NCBI GenBank assembly: GCA_028015205.1
Contig: JAPWFG010000018.1
Location: 2,790,001 to 2,854,000 of the forward strand
DNA length: 64,000 nucleotides
Origin: Mytilisepta virgata
Lineage: Eukaryota; Mollusca; Bivalvia; Mytilida; Mytilidae
Direction: 5' to 3'
Shown: piece after piece, positions 1 through 12,179 of the stretch
How positions within the stretch are numbered: the first letter of the stretch is position 1
Layout: every line of letters starts with the position of its first letter
The notes under the pieces: generated by a model
Told to the model about the DNA's origin: nothing
The model's input: the letters and a program-made list of their open reading frames with translations, nothing else
Database searches by the model: none
Position numbers and translations under genes: made by a program

Positions 1-700
1 AATATGAAGCAGGCCTCCAATTACACTATAACTGCGAAGTTGGGGTGAAAACTTTCCAGGACTTCAGATTGGAGTAGACAAAACTAATTCACACAGATGA
101 TTTGTTCAGTTGAAATAAAAATGTTGTAATAATCAACGTAGATAAAAACACCTTTCGGAATTATGCACAACTAATTTATTTTCTTTCTATTCATCTGGTT
201 GATCTTGCAATAGACACTGTGTTTTCTTGAAATTAATTTGTATCGTAAAGCATTATCTGAAAAAAAGATAAAAACAATTTTCATTATTAAAAAATCGGGT
301 GATATTTGTCCAACTTACATAGTACCGGTATTCATAAAACTGTCAAATGTAAATTATTTTCACACTTTTTATTACCTAAAATGATAATAAAATGATTTAT
401 GTTAATGATCAAAATGAATTCAATTATGCATGTACGACTGAATATGAATGATCTGAAGCACAGGATAAGATACGATTTTCTTTAAGTTCTCTTCCCTTCG
501 ACAGTCAAGTTTCACTGTAAATACTTTGAACCAAGTTGATTTTCAACATATGCAAAACTGTTATTTGAAATGTAAAAAATTGTAATAATCTCCAGAGATT
601 TTCATCAAGAAATCACGTACCGAAGTATGTGGGTCACACAGCAGATGACCATCATACAATTTAGTCATATAGATTTATTTTATTTTATTTTATTTTTTTT
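1..700. other. AT-rich non-coding stretch, nothing recognised
   Basis: No reading frame with domain-like composition, RNA gene or clear repeat structure is visible. A T-rich tract near 675-700 leads into the GTGATCCCCGC-ended repeat that follows. Confidence 0.5.
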
Positions 701-704
701 GGGT

Positions 705-1262
705 CTATTTGTGATCCCCGCTCTTTCGATGAAAATTCGGGGATACAGCGATTGTCTCCGTCCTTCCGTCACACTTTCTCCTTCACTTTTTGGTCGAGGA
801 ATATAAGTTCTATACAGAATTGTTGCATACCACTTTGTTTTAGAATTTTGATTTTCTAAAGAAGAGCCCCGCATAGGTTGAACTTCAAAATTTTGAATTC
901 AAGCTTGTGACCTTTGTCTTTCAGTTTTTAAATTATATAAATTTTTTTCTATACAGTATTGTCATGCACCATATGCGGATGCGCAATAAGGTTTTAGAAT
1001 TTCCATTTTCTAAAATTGGGGCCCACATGGGTCGAATTTCGAAAAACTGTCAATTTATGCTTGTGAACTAAATTCCTCTTTCATTTTACAATTGTCAGTT
1101 TAAGCTTGTGAATTAAGTTTTTTTTTTCATTTTTCATTAGGTTTATTAATTTAATTTCTTTATAGAATGACTGCATACTATTTTTGAATGGGAATAAGGT
1201 ATTATATTCTTGACTATAGGTAAGTGTCCCAACTACTTACAGGGGAATGCGGGGATCACAGT
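705..1262. repeat. Short dispersed element with GTGATCCCCGC inverted ends
   Basis: The sequence GTGATCCCCGC at about 711-721 is matched by its reverse complement GCGGGGATCAC at about 1249-1259. Between them are loosely repeated sub-blocks ('tttagaattttgattttcta', 'aagcttgtgaacta') that recur two or three times. The length (about 550 bp) and lack of an ORF fit a non-autonomous DNA element or MITE. The superfamily cannot be given because no clean target duplication is visible. Confidence 0.45.
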
Positions 1263-3810
1263 CGATTGCGACAGTCCAGATTTATAGATTTTAAATGAAA
1301 ACTAAGAGAAAAACTGCGAAAGTGAGGATATTTTTGGTTTGTAAGAACTCAATGAATATACATTGGAATACTCTTATTGACTTAGAATAAGATAAGAGTT
1401 CAAATAATACCCCCCCCCCCAGTTCTGGTCACACCTTGACAAAATAAAATAAAATTTTAATAGAGTCCAATCAAAGGATCAACGTATACATCTCTACTGA
1501 TAGTTTTCTTTCCTGTTTTGATATATGACCAAAAGGTGTCCACTCCGTCACTGTTCAAGTTGTTGATATAATTTCACTGATTTTGTCATTGTTATGACTG
1601 TCAAGTGAAGAAATAACACACAGAAAGTGATTCGTACAGAAAAAGTTCATTATATTAGTTTATATTCTTACCTACTGTTATCACCAGAAGATAATATACA
1701 CGACTTATTACTCATATTTATACTTGTAGAAATTAGGCAACGTCTTCATTTCAAATTTCTGTGTGCATACCGCGGAAATATACTTCCAATCACTGGTTTC
1801 CATTAAATATTGTTGAGCGTTTGCTAGATGGTAAAACAGTCTGGAACCAGTTACATTTTAAAACCGAAAACCGAAAATCCGAACATTTACACCGACACTC
1901 CAATTTAAAAAATATTTGTGTCAAAATATTTTACCAGAATGTTTTTCTGACATATAGAAAACATTAAATACAAACGTTTTCTAAAAAATTATATTAATTG
2001 ATATTTGAAAAATATCATGGAAATATTTTGATAACATTTTAAAGGAAATTTAATTCAAACGTGAATCAATAATAGTTATCATAAACATTTTTCCAAAATG
2101 TTTTGAGAATGTTTTGGAATTTTTTTTCAGATTTTAAAAATACTAGAAGGAACCCGCGATTCTCGCGAGAAGGGTAAGGTAGTCGATATGTGATAGGTAA
2201 AAAAGTGGAGAAATCTGAAGTCTGTTAACAATAATGATGCTGCAGATTAAGAAAAAATTATTAAGAGGGAGATTGCGAACAAAAACCCATATCATTCATA
2301 ACATAGTTTCAATCTCGGCGGGTGACTTTAAGGAGGAAAAGACCATACTTTGATGTGCAACTGATTTGTACGGATGCATTGTGTATCCATGTACACCAGA
2401 TATTGCTATTTACTTGTAACCAATGCATTATCTCAACAATAGAAGTGTATCGTCAATTGCCGCTAACGTACCGTTAATTGCAGCCTGTTGCCATTTACGA
2501 TACACCCACGTGTATACTATTACAATAGGTATCAGAAAAGAGCAATATATATCTGATGTAAGGGGATGCACAGTGGTGTTAGTCTTAATGTGTTTTTTCT
2601 TCAACAATTTTGTATTGTCATTATGTCTTTGTTTGTTTCCTAAGCTTTGTCCTTTCCATAGGACTTTAGTCTTTTAATACTTAGGGAACAACCATTCCAT
2701 TCTGAGTGTTTATCATGTACACCCCATACATGTAGGTGTTCAGCTTTCGGTCATTTTGTTTTATTTAAATGACAAACTAACATACTGTAAATGTTCATTG
2801 TACATAACGGGACCTATTGTTTATTTGTTAGTCCAGATAATCATGGGTATAATTATTTTTGATTTTTTTTCTCCCTCATCGATGGAATATACGTCCAAGT
2901 AAAAATTATCCAAAGCAAATTAATTATTTGGACTAACATATTATGTACAATCGGTATTGTGTACACGCCATGTGATTTTTGGAAACGCGTCGAGTTGTAA
3001 ATTACATATTAATTTGCTAAAAGATGTAAATTGACTGAATCACACGTTTCCTGTGATGGTGATGAAATAAAATGGGGGATTTCATATGTTAAAATCTATT
3101 TTACTTGCTATTAATACTGTTGAAACAATATTTTCATTCAATGTTTCACGGCGGTGTTACATTTGTGGTAAGAAAAGGAAATGTAACAGGAGGGTCTGAC
3201 AGCTATGCGTTTCCAAGCCCCGCTGTGTATTAAAATGTATAGAATTGCTATTCCGACAAACTTCAAATAAATTAAACTGACCGAAAGACTGTCTTTATCA
3301 TATAGCAAATCAGCCATTATCCCACCCGTCAGGAGTTTAGTATCATGTCGTCATGAATGTAACCCGTATCATGCGAACAACTTGTTTTAAAATAAATGTG
3401 TTTATACCTTTAGATAGATTTTATACTTTTATTTTATTTTATATTTCAAAACTTAAAATTGATATTTGCTTTGAATAATATCATCGAGAAGTCATAATAG
3501 TAATTTATTTTATATGAAATAGGAACACTTTGTGTACATAAGAATTTATTGAAATTGAAACCAAATATATCAATATAAATAGTTTATCGTTTTTGCACAA
3601 AATTGTATTTACTAATATTAACATGATTAACCAATAATAATAAAAGAAGAAAATTTTATTTATTAACGAATAATCGTTTATCGTTCTAGGACCGTCCTAG
3701 AACGGCACACGCGCATTTAGAAGGGAAGTTTATTATTCAAATTTCTGGTTTTGTCACGAGAACAGCGCGTTGAATAAACCAAACCAGCGACTTAAAAAAT
3801 CAATAATGCA
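1263..3810. other. AT-rich intergenic DNA, no gene seen
   Basis: Contains a poly-C run near 1412-1421 and short ORFs of under 90 codons with no family resemblance. The 84-codon frame at 2423-2677 ends in a Leu/Cys/Phe-rich stretch and looks like chance. Nothing else can be supported. Confidence 0.5.
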
Positions 3811-4267
3811 GACTGGTCAGACCAAAGATTTGAAGCTGTCCTAATCTCTGCGTTCAATTTTTTTGTTGACCAGTCGCAGGACTGGTCCTGCCTGTTCTAA
3901 TCTCTAGTTTTTTTTATCCTAGAGAGAGATTTGAACCAGAGATTATGTTAGCTTGAAGTTAACATGAGGTGATGATTTAACTGACCTGTACTGTACGAAC
4001 GCACTGTGTGAAGAACCCGGTCATGTATGCAAAAACTACCCAGTGTTTGTGAAGTGCAAAGACGAGTTTAGAAAGGCAGACTCCAAAAATAGCACAGCAA
4101 TGAAGAAGAATCAGGTAGCTGTTAACTGCCCATAAAACAAGAGACAGGGAAATTTCAAGAAACCCCTGGTGCATTTCACCAGATAGCAGTGGAGAATTTA
4201 GTGTCGGACTTGATTTCTAGACTTGGATAAATTGGTAATACTTGTAAAAATTGGGATAATAGTGTTC

Positions 4268-5390
4268 ATATAAAATGGCATGTATATGATTTTCCATTGA
4301 ACATTTTGATTGAGAGTGGCACTACTTCAACAGTTTTCAATTATGGCATATACAAAAAGATTTTGTAGTGTTCAGACAAAGAATTATTACTGAAAACAAC
4401 AGAACACAAGCTGTATGATTTTAATGGAAACAAACGGCATATGTTTGGGGTATTTTCTCATAAAAATATTAGAGAATTTAGAGTATACAGTTGATTTTCC
4501 AGTCTGTGATTAATATCAAGACGCAATACCGGATCAAAACTTTTCACTTCAACATATTGACAAACTAGACTACAAAAGACAGGTCTTGAGAACTGACAAT
4601 GATGCTATTAAATCCTTGATTGGAGATGAAGCAAATGTTGCATGCAGAGTTCTTTCAAAAGAATCTGTAACTATACCTGGAAGATGCAGAATGTTTGGAG
4701 ATAGTGAACACTTAGCAGCACTAGGATTGGTTGAATGGCTAGAAAGGCAAGATCAGAACTATGTTATAGACCCACATAAAAAGTTTCCACACAGATTATT
4801 TATTTCCTAGATAAACCAATGGCAGTGCAAACAAACATTATTATGAACATTAACCGGTAGCAAGATATAATTATATATCAGTTACAGAGAATACACCAGA
4901 TATCATACCTGCACATCTTACAGACTTGTACCAAAGGAGCCGTCCACATCTACAAGAAGAAGAGGCAATAAATGTTAAAGACCTGCTTTGCAGATAACAA
5001 GATGTCGTTGCAAATCAACTGAGGACTTAAGAAAAACTGACAGAGTACAACACTGGTACAGCAAACCCAATTAGACAGGCGCCATGACGACGTCATCTAT
5101 TTAAGTAAAATCAAGGAATACCAAAGTGATATTCGAAGGAGAGAAAAATCGTAACAACTGACAAACTCCGGAGAACAACGAAGACAAGACCAAAACAATA
5201 CACGCACTACAATTAAAAATTAAAAACATATGAACAACATGGACCCCACAAAAAAACCGGGGTTACACTCAGGTTCTCCGGAAAAAGAGAAACAGAGAAA
5301 GCTGACATCGACAAGATGTTGAAAAGAGGAGTAATAGAACCGTCGAAAAGCTCATGGTCATCACGAGTAGTACTTGTCACAAAGAAGTAA
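4268..5390 (+). pseudogene. Broken gypsy-like LTR retrotransposon pol (protease to start of RT)
   Basis: Near 4276-4330 a frame reads like a retroviral-type aspartic protease start, with an LIESGTTST-like active-site region (D of the usual DSG/T replaced by E). The 4586-4810 frame resembles the protease-RT spacer of gypsy elements. At 5285-5387 the sequence reads KADIDKMLKRGVIEPSKSSW followed by SS-VVLVTKK, the classic start of a gypsy reverse transcriptase, and then hits a stop. Stops and frame changes occur throughout, and the region between about 5095 and 5280 is an inserted copy of the 235-bp repeat. No catalytic YxDD, RNase H or integrase follows. This is an old dead fragment; LTRs were not identified. 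Related 'agattatgac/aagttaacttgag' blocks at 3820-3967 and 5900-6010 may be remnants of its ends, but this is weak. Confidence 0.6.
5100..5290 (+). repeat. 235-bp dispersed repeat, copy 1 (3'-truncated)
   Basis: Starts near 'aagtaaaatcaaggaatacc' and runs through 'acaactgacaaactccggag' and 'aacatatgaacaacatggac' to 'gttctccgg'. The same order of blocks recurs at 26389-26640, 33653-33890, 47012-47270 (reverse) and in two pieces at 41830-41971 and 43498-43590 (reverse). This copy sits inside gypsy-like pol, so it arrived after that element. It has no ORF of its own. Confidence 0.75.
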
Positions 5391-6494
5391 GAACATGTTC
5401 CTTTATGGTTGACAACGGAGGATTTAGAAAAAAAGAAGCACAAGCACCCCGAAATGAAAAGTTAAAAATAAAACATAAATACATTTACTTTGGAAATTTT
5501 GTATCAAACACTAATTATAAAGAACAACGACAAACGTTACTTGTGGACTATATTTTTAATGGAACAATAAAATGTGATATCATATACAGTAAAAGTAACA
5601 TTTATGTCATCAAGAAACCAGGATTTAACTGTACTCAAACTGTGATAATCATTGATACTAAAGGATATATAATAATGTGGACAATCATTGACAGAACTTT
5701 AAAATAGTTTATCGTTAATTTCATGATTGTTTTTTTTTATTTTATTTTTTAACTAAAGTCATATCCTAGTTTGTCAACTTTTGAATTCCGGACTTGGGTG
5801 GGAAGAATTAATATATCTGGTAAAATGTTCTTCGATAATGTCTGAAAAAACGATTTTTCAAATTTATAATACAGTACGGATCATTTAACACATCACCCTC
5901 AAGCAGACATTTGAAACAGAGATTATGACCGTTCCAAGTTAACTTAGACTAGAGATTAAGACTGGTCCGTTGGTCATAATCTCTGCATAAAGTTAACTTG
6001 AGGACAGTAATAGTTCTAATGACTGTTCGTAGAATCACGACAATGACCGCGTCTGCTTTCGTCCTTGTGATGGGACATGCGGACTAAGTTTGTTCTGGTG
6101 ACCGTTATCGTACTTATGACCATATCCGTTTCTGCTTTAGGACGGCGCATGTTTAGTATACTAAATTTACTAGAATTCTGAAACTGGTCGACAGGACGGC
6201 GCATGCATAGTTTAAATTCTTTAAATCAAAACAATTAATTTGATTCCAAGATCTTCAGCCGATTTTGTTAAAATGTTTCATGTTAATTAAAGTACGCAGA
6301 CTATCACAAATTTTTCATATTCTAGTATATATAATTTTTAAGTAATTTTTGTCTTTTAACTGTGACCTTTATCTTTATTTTTTCATTGTTTTTATTTTAC
6401 ATACCTTATTATCCTACTTGGGGAATACAAATTTGCATTTAAAAAAATATAATTACTTATTTATTTGTTGTTTTTTATTATTATTTCATTTTTA
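5391..6494. other. Non-coding stretch with short repeated blocks
   Basis: The 117-codon frame at 5354-5707 overlaps the gypsy remnant in another frame and shows no domain. Around 5925-6005 there are paired 'agattatgac' / 'cataatctctg' and 'agttaactt' blocks that also occur near 3938-3967. No gene is supported. Confidence 0.4.
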
Positions 6495-6888
6495 GCTCAC
6501 CTGAGCTGAAAGGTCAAGTCAGCTTTTCTCATCACTCGTTCGTCGTCGTCGTCGTCTGTTAACTTTTACAAAAATCTTCTCCTCTGAAACTATTGGGCCA
6601 AATGTAGCCAAACTTGGCCACAATCATCATTGGGGTATCTAGTTTAAAAAATGTGTCCGACCACCCCGCCTGCCAATTAACATGGCCGCCATGGCTAAAA
6701 ATAGAACATAGGGGGTAAATGCAGTTTTTGGCTTGTATCTCTGAAGTGTTTAGGGTAAATTTGACGGGGTAAAAATGTTCATCAGGTTAAGATCTATCTG
6801 CCCTGAAAATTTCAGACGAATCAGGCAACCTGTTGTTGGGTTGCTGTCCCTGAATTGGTAAATTTTGCAGTTTTTGTTATTATCTTGG

Positions 6889-6955
6889 TGTAAGGGAGGT
6901 AATCCAAACACATTTAAAGTAAAATGTTGTGTATGATTCAATTACCTCCCTTACA
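6889..6955. repeat. Small hairpin: 15-bp inverted repeat TGTAAGGGAGGTAAT
   Basis: TGTAAGGGAGGTAAT at 6889-6903 is perfectly complementary to ATTACCTCCCTTACA at 6941-6955, leaving a 37-nt spacer. It could be a tiny MITE or a solo terminal hairpin. Similar 'tatctccctt' motifs occur elsewhere in the window. Confidence 0.6.
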
Positions 6956-7278
6956 TTGCTTGTAAATTATGTATAAAGAAAGGTAGATTGTCTTGGGGTG
7001 ATTTATAGCTGTCAATTTATCTTTAGAAGTTACTATTAATTCATATTAATTCTAGCCATATTTCATTTTCTATTTTAAAACTTTTATGATGTATTTAAAT
7101 GAGTAATTATGTTTGCAAACTCCATGGGAAATTTGAATAGGGATTATGACCATATCTTGAGGGAAAGAATTTTTTTTGGAAAAAGCAAAAAGGGGGGAGA
7201 TGAAAAAAAATTAGGGGGGGGTAAATAAGAAACTGTGGGTGGCAATTTTTTCAAATTTCAGTTTTCAGAAAATAAGAT

Positions 7279-7341
7279 TAGTTTTTTGTTTTTGTTTTTG
7301 TTTTTGTTTTTGTTTTTTTTTTGGGGGGGGGGGGGGGGGGG
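7279..7341. repeat. (GTTTTT)n followed by a 19-base poly-G run
   Basis: A gtttttgttttt-type simple repeat and poly-T are followed directly by G at 7323-7341. The G run could form a quadruplex; its true length may be uncertain because homopolymers are error-prone in assemblies. Confidence 0.85.
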
Positions 7342-7691
7342 TTCAATTCGGACCAACATATTGTATTGCACAAAAAGCAAACAATTGGATATAAATTCAA
7401 ATCATATGTCCATTTCTAAGTTCTTTGACTACAGTTATTCTGTGTCAGAAACCTATTATCCTATTATGTGTCAAATATTTAATTACAATCCAAATTCGGA
7501 CCTGTATCAAGTGCAAATATTGTGTCCATTTTTGCCACAACTGTTCAGGGTTGAACCTCTGCGGTCGTATCCAGCTGCGCTCACCGAAGCAATTTATTAA
7601 TGCTTTTCATTATGATTTTAACGTTAGTTTACATGATTTCAAAAACCACAGTAAATACAGGTGAGCGACACAGGCTCTTGAGAGCCTCTAG

Positions 7692-8884
7692 TTGTTTCTT
7701 TTTATTGTGTTGTGACTACGAGGTCTGATTTTTTTTAGATAATTTATTCATATCAGATTGTGTGATATAAGATTAATTATTTTTTACTTTGAAATTTTTT
7801 TTCTAAAGTGAAATTACAAGACTTTTCAAACCTGACATATCCTTATCTTATTTTTTTATGAAGTTTTGACATGAATTTAATTCAGACATTACTTACGGTA
7901 TCTTAAAAAGCCTCTCTGTTACCGTAATACCTTTTAGATGAAACGTTTCTAACTGTTCATATGCTTATTTTTCCTTTCATTATTTTTTTTTATAGAAATT
8001 AATTTGATTAAGGAGTAGGTTCACTAACTAGCAAAAATGGCCTACCTTCAAAAATTATGTTAAATGTCATAAGTTTAATGTATAGGTCATTTGTGATGAG
8101 AAAACGTGTTTAAATGATAAAATATACAACTGAGCTGCATTTTTGGGATAAAAACAGCAAAAAATGATGAAAAATCACGAATTTCTGGAAATTTATTGTA
8201 AAACTATATTATTTAAATCCTATTAGAGAACTTATTTTGAAATTTGATGTATATTATTGAAATGATCAGTTCTTTATCACTTACTTGATTAATTTGATAT
8301 CATGGCTTAATTTTGGGTTAAAAATGACATAAAATCACTAAAAATATCAGATTTCTGGAAAAAGATTATATATTAATTCTAACAATGGTTGATGACCATT
8401 TGGCAATTGAAATTACTTCCAAAAGGACCAATTCAAGTAACGAAGAAGGGCAAGTAATATTTTTTTCAACTTACAAGTGGAATTTTCGGGTTAAAATCAA
8501 CAAATATCAGAGGAAATAAAAGATTTCTAGTAAACACGTTTTTTTTAATTGGCGGAAATAATTGTATGTACATTACATTTGGTACAATAATTCAATTGTC
8601 TAATTGAACAGACAAAGAAATAAAGGATTTCGTAATATATGAGATAACTTATTCATTGTAAATGATTGCTTGACCCGTTGACGCGTTGTTGATGATAAAT
8701 TGTGTTCTGAAATATACGAAAACCATGAATTGAAATAGGTATGCATTACTATATTTTTATGTCAATTACAATGATTCGCCTTCGGTAACACATACAAATA
8801 TATTAAGTATACTCATTGTCTATGAAGGACATAGTTGATTCATAAAGTTTATGTCATAGTAATAAAGGTTGTTTTGAGGCAATT
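7692..8884. other. AT-rich non-coding DNA, nothing recognised
   Basis: Diffuse AT-rich sequence with short direct repeats such as 'aaaaatgacataaaatcac' / 'aaaatgatgaaaaatcacg' (about 8160-8345). No gene or RNA is visible. Confidence 0.5.
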
Positions 8885-8885
8885 C

Positions 8886-8993
8886 ATTGGTGTATAAAGG
8901 AGACCATTTCACTCTCATACTGAACAAAGTCCAAAGACTTTATGTTAAGTTTGTGAGTGACCTGGTCGAGTTTATACACCAATAAATTACGGA
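8886..8993. repeat. Hairpin MITE, copy 1
   Basis: ATTGGTGTATAAA near 8887 is answered by TTTATACACCAAT near 8981-8993, and the inner arms (gagaccatttcactc / gagtgacctggtc) also pair with mismatches. The central 'agtttgtgagtga' block is shared with the hairpin at 10217-10350, so the two belong to one family. Confidence 0.65.
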
Positions 8994-9297
8994 GAAACAA
9001 CTCTTATTTCTTACAATTTTGTAATAATTACACTTTTCAGTAAAATACGAAAAAAAAAATTTGTACAAAATGGCACTTTTTACTTGGTCACATACTCATA
9101 CGGTGAACGTCATTTATCGAAAAATTAAAGATCCCAGGCGACACTCTGTCGACCAATCAGAATCAATAATATAGAACGTATTGGAATTATACAATAATAA
9201 ACATTTTTAACTATTCCATTACAAAGTCTAATATTTAATCCGGTGACAAAAAGGTAAACAAAAAATCTACAATCAACATTTTAATCTGAAACTACAC

Positions 9298-9594
9298 TCA
9301 TTCCTCAATAACACTACAATCTGTCTCAGAATCAGACTGGTCAATCACTTGTGCATCCTCAATGTACTCTCCCACATTACGTACACCAAAAGTAGATTTT
9401 CCGACTCGTCTTGCAAAACCTAAGTACCAAAGTGCAGCGGCAATGTGAGAGCAAACTCCAACTACACGTGGTCCCGCGCGGCATTTACAATACCAGGCGG
9501 TGATGGACGACTCTGTAAACCTAAGATTAAGTTGTGTGTTTATATAGGATAAAGGGCAGGGTATTTGAGTATTACAGACACGATTTCGAGTTTT
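9298..9594 (-). pseudogene. SWIM zinc-finger protein fragment (transposon-associated type)
   Basis: Reading the - strand from about 9594 down to a TGA at 9298-9300 gives about 98 codons without a stop. The core has WYCKCRAG, then VVGVCSHIAAALWYLGFARR, matching the CxCx(n)CxH pattern of SWIM zinc fingers. It ends in an acidic tail rich in D/E/S. In cnidarian and molluscan genomes such C-terminal SWIM domains commonly belong to transposase-like proteins; SWIM fingers bind DNA or protein. A TGA lies just upstream in frame, and no catalytic domain is seen in the following 600 bp on that strand. This is therefore a terminal exon of a split gene or, more likely, a fragment of a mobile element. The SWIM call is strong; the pseudogene status is inferred. 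Confidence 0.65.
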
Positions 9595-9599
9595 TCATT

Positions 9600-10213
9600 A
9601 AAATAATGGTATTTTAAAGAGGAGCGTCAAATTCTTTTTAATTCCGAAACAAAGACGTATGAAACCCAGCCACTATAATCATATAAAATTGTCGGCTCCT
9701 AATTAAACGATTGACAGATGAGAAGTGTTTCAAGGACATATTTTGATTGGAAAAACATCCCCTGTCTAGGAAATCTACAAGAAATATTTCTCAAGGTCTA
9801 TTGTATTTTTGGGGATTTTTTTTGTTTGTTTGTTTGCTTTTTTGTAAGTTGAAATATAAGCTTTCACATTAAAATTCTCCTGATGATAACTATAACACAG
9901 TAATTCAACCTTTTCACTAATGGATTGTTACCAGTCAAGGTCTGATCTTTATTAAGTCTCCCAAACGAAGTGAGAGACTTATAGATTTTGATTTGCGATT
10001 TTTATCGAACATTTTTTTCTCTTCCTCTCAGATTATATTAAAATCTATCAAAATGTAAGTTTCCTTGTTTTTTCGATTTGTAAATGACTTTGTTGACTTT
10101 TTTATTCAATTGCTGAGCTGTCAAAAATAGTACCAGATTCAAGATGAATGTCGCCTGAAAAGGGCAAAGTTATTTAGGAACAACTTTTCGATGTTTGAAA
10201 TGGAATTATAAGG
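9600..10213. other. Non-coding flank of the SWIM fragment
   Basis: No DDE-type or other domain was seen on either strand. A short palindromic block lies at 9955-9985 (aagtctccc / gagagactta) and could be another small hairpin. Confidence 0.4.
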
Positions 10214-10216
10214 ATT

Positions 10217-10350
10217 AAATACGATTTTGTATGAGTTTATCGATGTGTAAACTTGGCCTTTTGACTCACAAACTCAACATAAAACCCTTAGTTTGTGAGT
10301 GAGTCGGCCGAGTTTACACATCGTTAAACTCATACAAAATCGTATTTAAA
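10217..10350. repeat. Long hairpin MITE, copy 2 of the same family
   Basis: AAATACGATTTTGTATGAGT from 10217 is matched in inverted order by the right arm ending at 10347. The pairing continues through 'gatgtgtaaac' / 'gtttacacatc' and 'gactcacaaact' / 'agtttgtgagt'. Arms of about 60 bp surround a very short centre, so the whole unit folds into one hairpin. It is non-coding. The centre is shared with 8886-8993. Confidence 0.8.
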
Positions 10351-10351
10351 T

Positions 10352-11197
10352 CTCTTTTTGAAACTGTAATTATCTCCCTTTAAAGTACTTTTTACACTTT
10401 TATTAGCTTGTTATATCTTGTTAAATTTATTATTTTTGTTATTGTTCGTGTCATTTCATAAAAAAGATTATTCAAAATATTAGTATATATAATAAAAATT
10501 AATTTTATCTGATTTAGAAAAATGGTTGCATATAGAATATATCTTATGTACTTTCCTGCTATCACTCAAATTGTTGCATAAATATAAGTTGAATCACGAC
10601 GCTGTCGTCTGCTAATAAAAAGAATAAATCGAAATAAAAATCGATATAAAGGATTTTGATATAAAGGAATGAAAATGGAAATGATACTTCTATTAACCAA
10701 AAATATAAAATTCAAGGATAAATTGATGACTTACATGCATCTACGATCATGCTAATAAGTCATTCAATGGCAGTAATATGTAAAGTTACTGTTATGGTCT
10801 TTTATTAAGAGAAGGTTTGCACTTCTCAAAATAAGGTTAAATTCTATTGGATTTGCATTTCAATCTTACAATTGGAAGTATCTCTGCATCAGTTAACATA
10901 ACTTAGAAGAACCCTTTTTAGTGAATGTATATTATTTGGAATCTCTATAATAATCAATACACACGTGAAGTAGAAGGGGAAACAAATATAAATACATACA
11001 GAATCGGAATAAATCAATTCTTTATAAAATCATGTCTTATATTTGCATTAACTGAAACACCGACGGCTTCTGTTTCACTCAGATTGTACTGAAATCCGTG
11101 TTTTTTCTCGATGTCGGTCCGTGATCGAACCTATAATTACACCCGCTCGGAAGCAAAACACGATCATCTAGCGTTTTTGTTTTTAATATTTTGATAC
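10352..11197. other. AT-rich non-coding DNA, nothing recognised
   Basis: Stops are frequent in all frames and no repeat boundary is clear. Confidence 0.5.
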
Positions 11198-11296
11198 GGC
11201 GCCAGGCCTCGCCCACGATTTTCTCTATAGAAATACATCTTTTAGTACCATGTGCTTCTTTTTACACAAACAATACAATGGGCGAGGCCTGGCGCC
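11198..11296. repeat. GC-rich 18-bp perfect inverted repeat
   Basis: GGCGCCAGGCCTCGCCCA (11198-11215) is the exact reverse complement of 11279-11296, with a 63-nt AT-rich spacer. It stands out in an AT-rich background and could be a MITE remnant or a structured element. Confidence 0.75.
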
Positions 11297-12179
11297 TGTA
11301 TGAAAAATAGGTCGGTAAACTGAAATCATAACGAAAATTGACCAAATTGAATAGACAAGCCCCCTTTCCAACGTGTTCTCATACGCTCTATGTTGTTTTT
11401 ATTGATTTTTTTCACCATATTTTTAATGAATGTACATTAAAGGATTCATAAACACCATATGTACTAAATGGACCCAACTTGACAAAATGCCAGCTGACAG
11501 GGCCATTTTAGTGGGTTCGTGGCTCTACTCCTTTGTTACGGTTCCCAAAAAGTATCTTTGGGATTTACCGTAATACTTGTTAGATGAAAATTTCAATTGT
11601 CTTATAGTCATGTAACCTCTAGCTTTGTTACATCTTTCAATGTAATTTTTAATTTTTAATATATTTCGACTTGTTCCTTTGTCATTGAAATTTTTCAGTT
11701 TATTTTCTCCTTTGGCCTGATTAAGTATAGTTTATATTCTATATTTTATCAATGCATAGTATATACAAAATTATTCAGAATGTTGTTTTGTCCATTTTAT
11801 TTAATATGTAAAAAATTTGAAATTATTACTTCGTTTCTTAATGATGATATTAACAATTTTGCGGGTACACATAAATTTTAAATAAAGGGAAATGATAGAA
11901 AATAGGACAACATTTTATTTATTTGTAAAGAGAAACACGATTTACAGCTTCCTAATATTAATATTTACTTATTAATAAGTGCTTACTATTTTCAGTTTTT
12001 TTTATCAAGTCTAATAAATTTTCTTTTATACAGAAATCATATGTACGTATTAAATTTTACTGCTATTAAATCTACAGAATTAACATACTTGTACCTATAA
12101 AAAGTCGACAACCGAAATAACAATTGTATTGCTCACTTGGAGTAAAATTACCAATTAATAGTCGCAGAAGCACATAAGA
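11297..12179. other. AT-rich non-coding DNA, nothing recognised
   Basis: No gene-like frame. A repeated 'aggatt..cataaacacc' region near 11430-11580 shows no boundaries. Confidence 0.45.

Larger units (their letters stand above)
6495..7691 (+). repeat. AGCTCACCTG...CTCTAG dispersed element, copy 1
   Basis: Begins TT|AGCTCACCTGAGC, followed by a cgtcgtcgtcgt tract. It includes 'catggccgccatggc' and 'ctgaccttg'-type blocks and ends AGGTGAGCGACACAGGCTC, TTGAGAGCCTCTAG|TT. The same termini occur at 41972-43495 and, on the other strand, near 13317. Inside it lie a small hairpin element (6889-6955) and a T-rich/poly-G tract (7279-7341). There is no transposase frame, so the copy is non-autonomous. 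The TT flanks match the insertion-site evidence at 41971/43496. Confidence 0.65.

Noticed and set aside
7235..7600. 121-codon ORF with poly-Phe and poly-Gly
   Set aside because: Caused by the T-rich and poly-G tracts.
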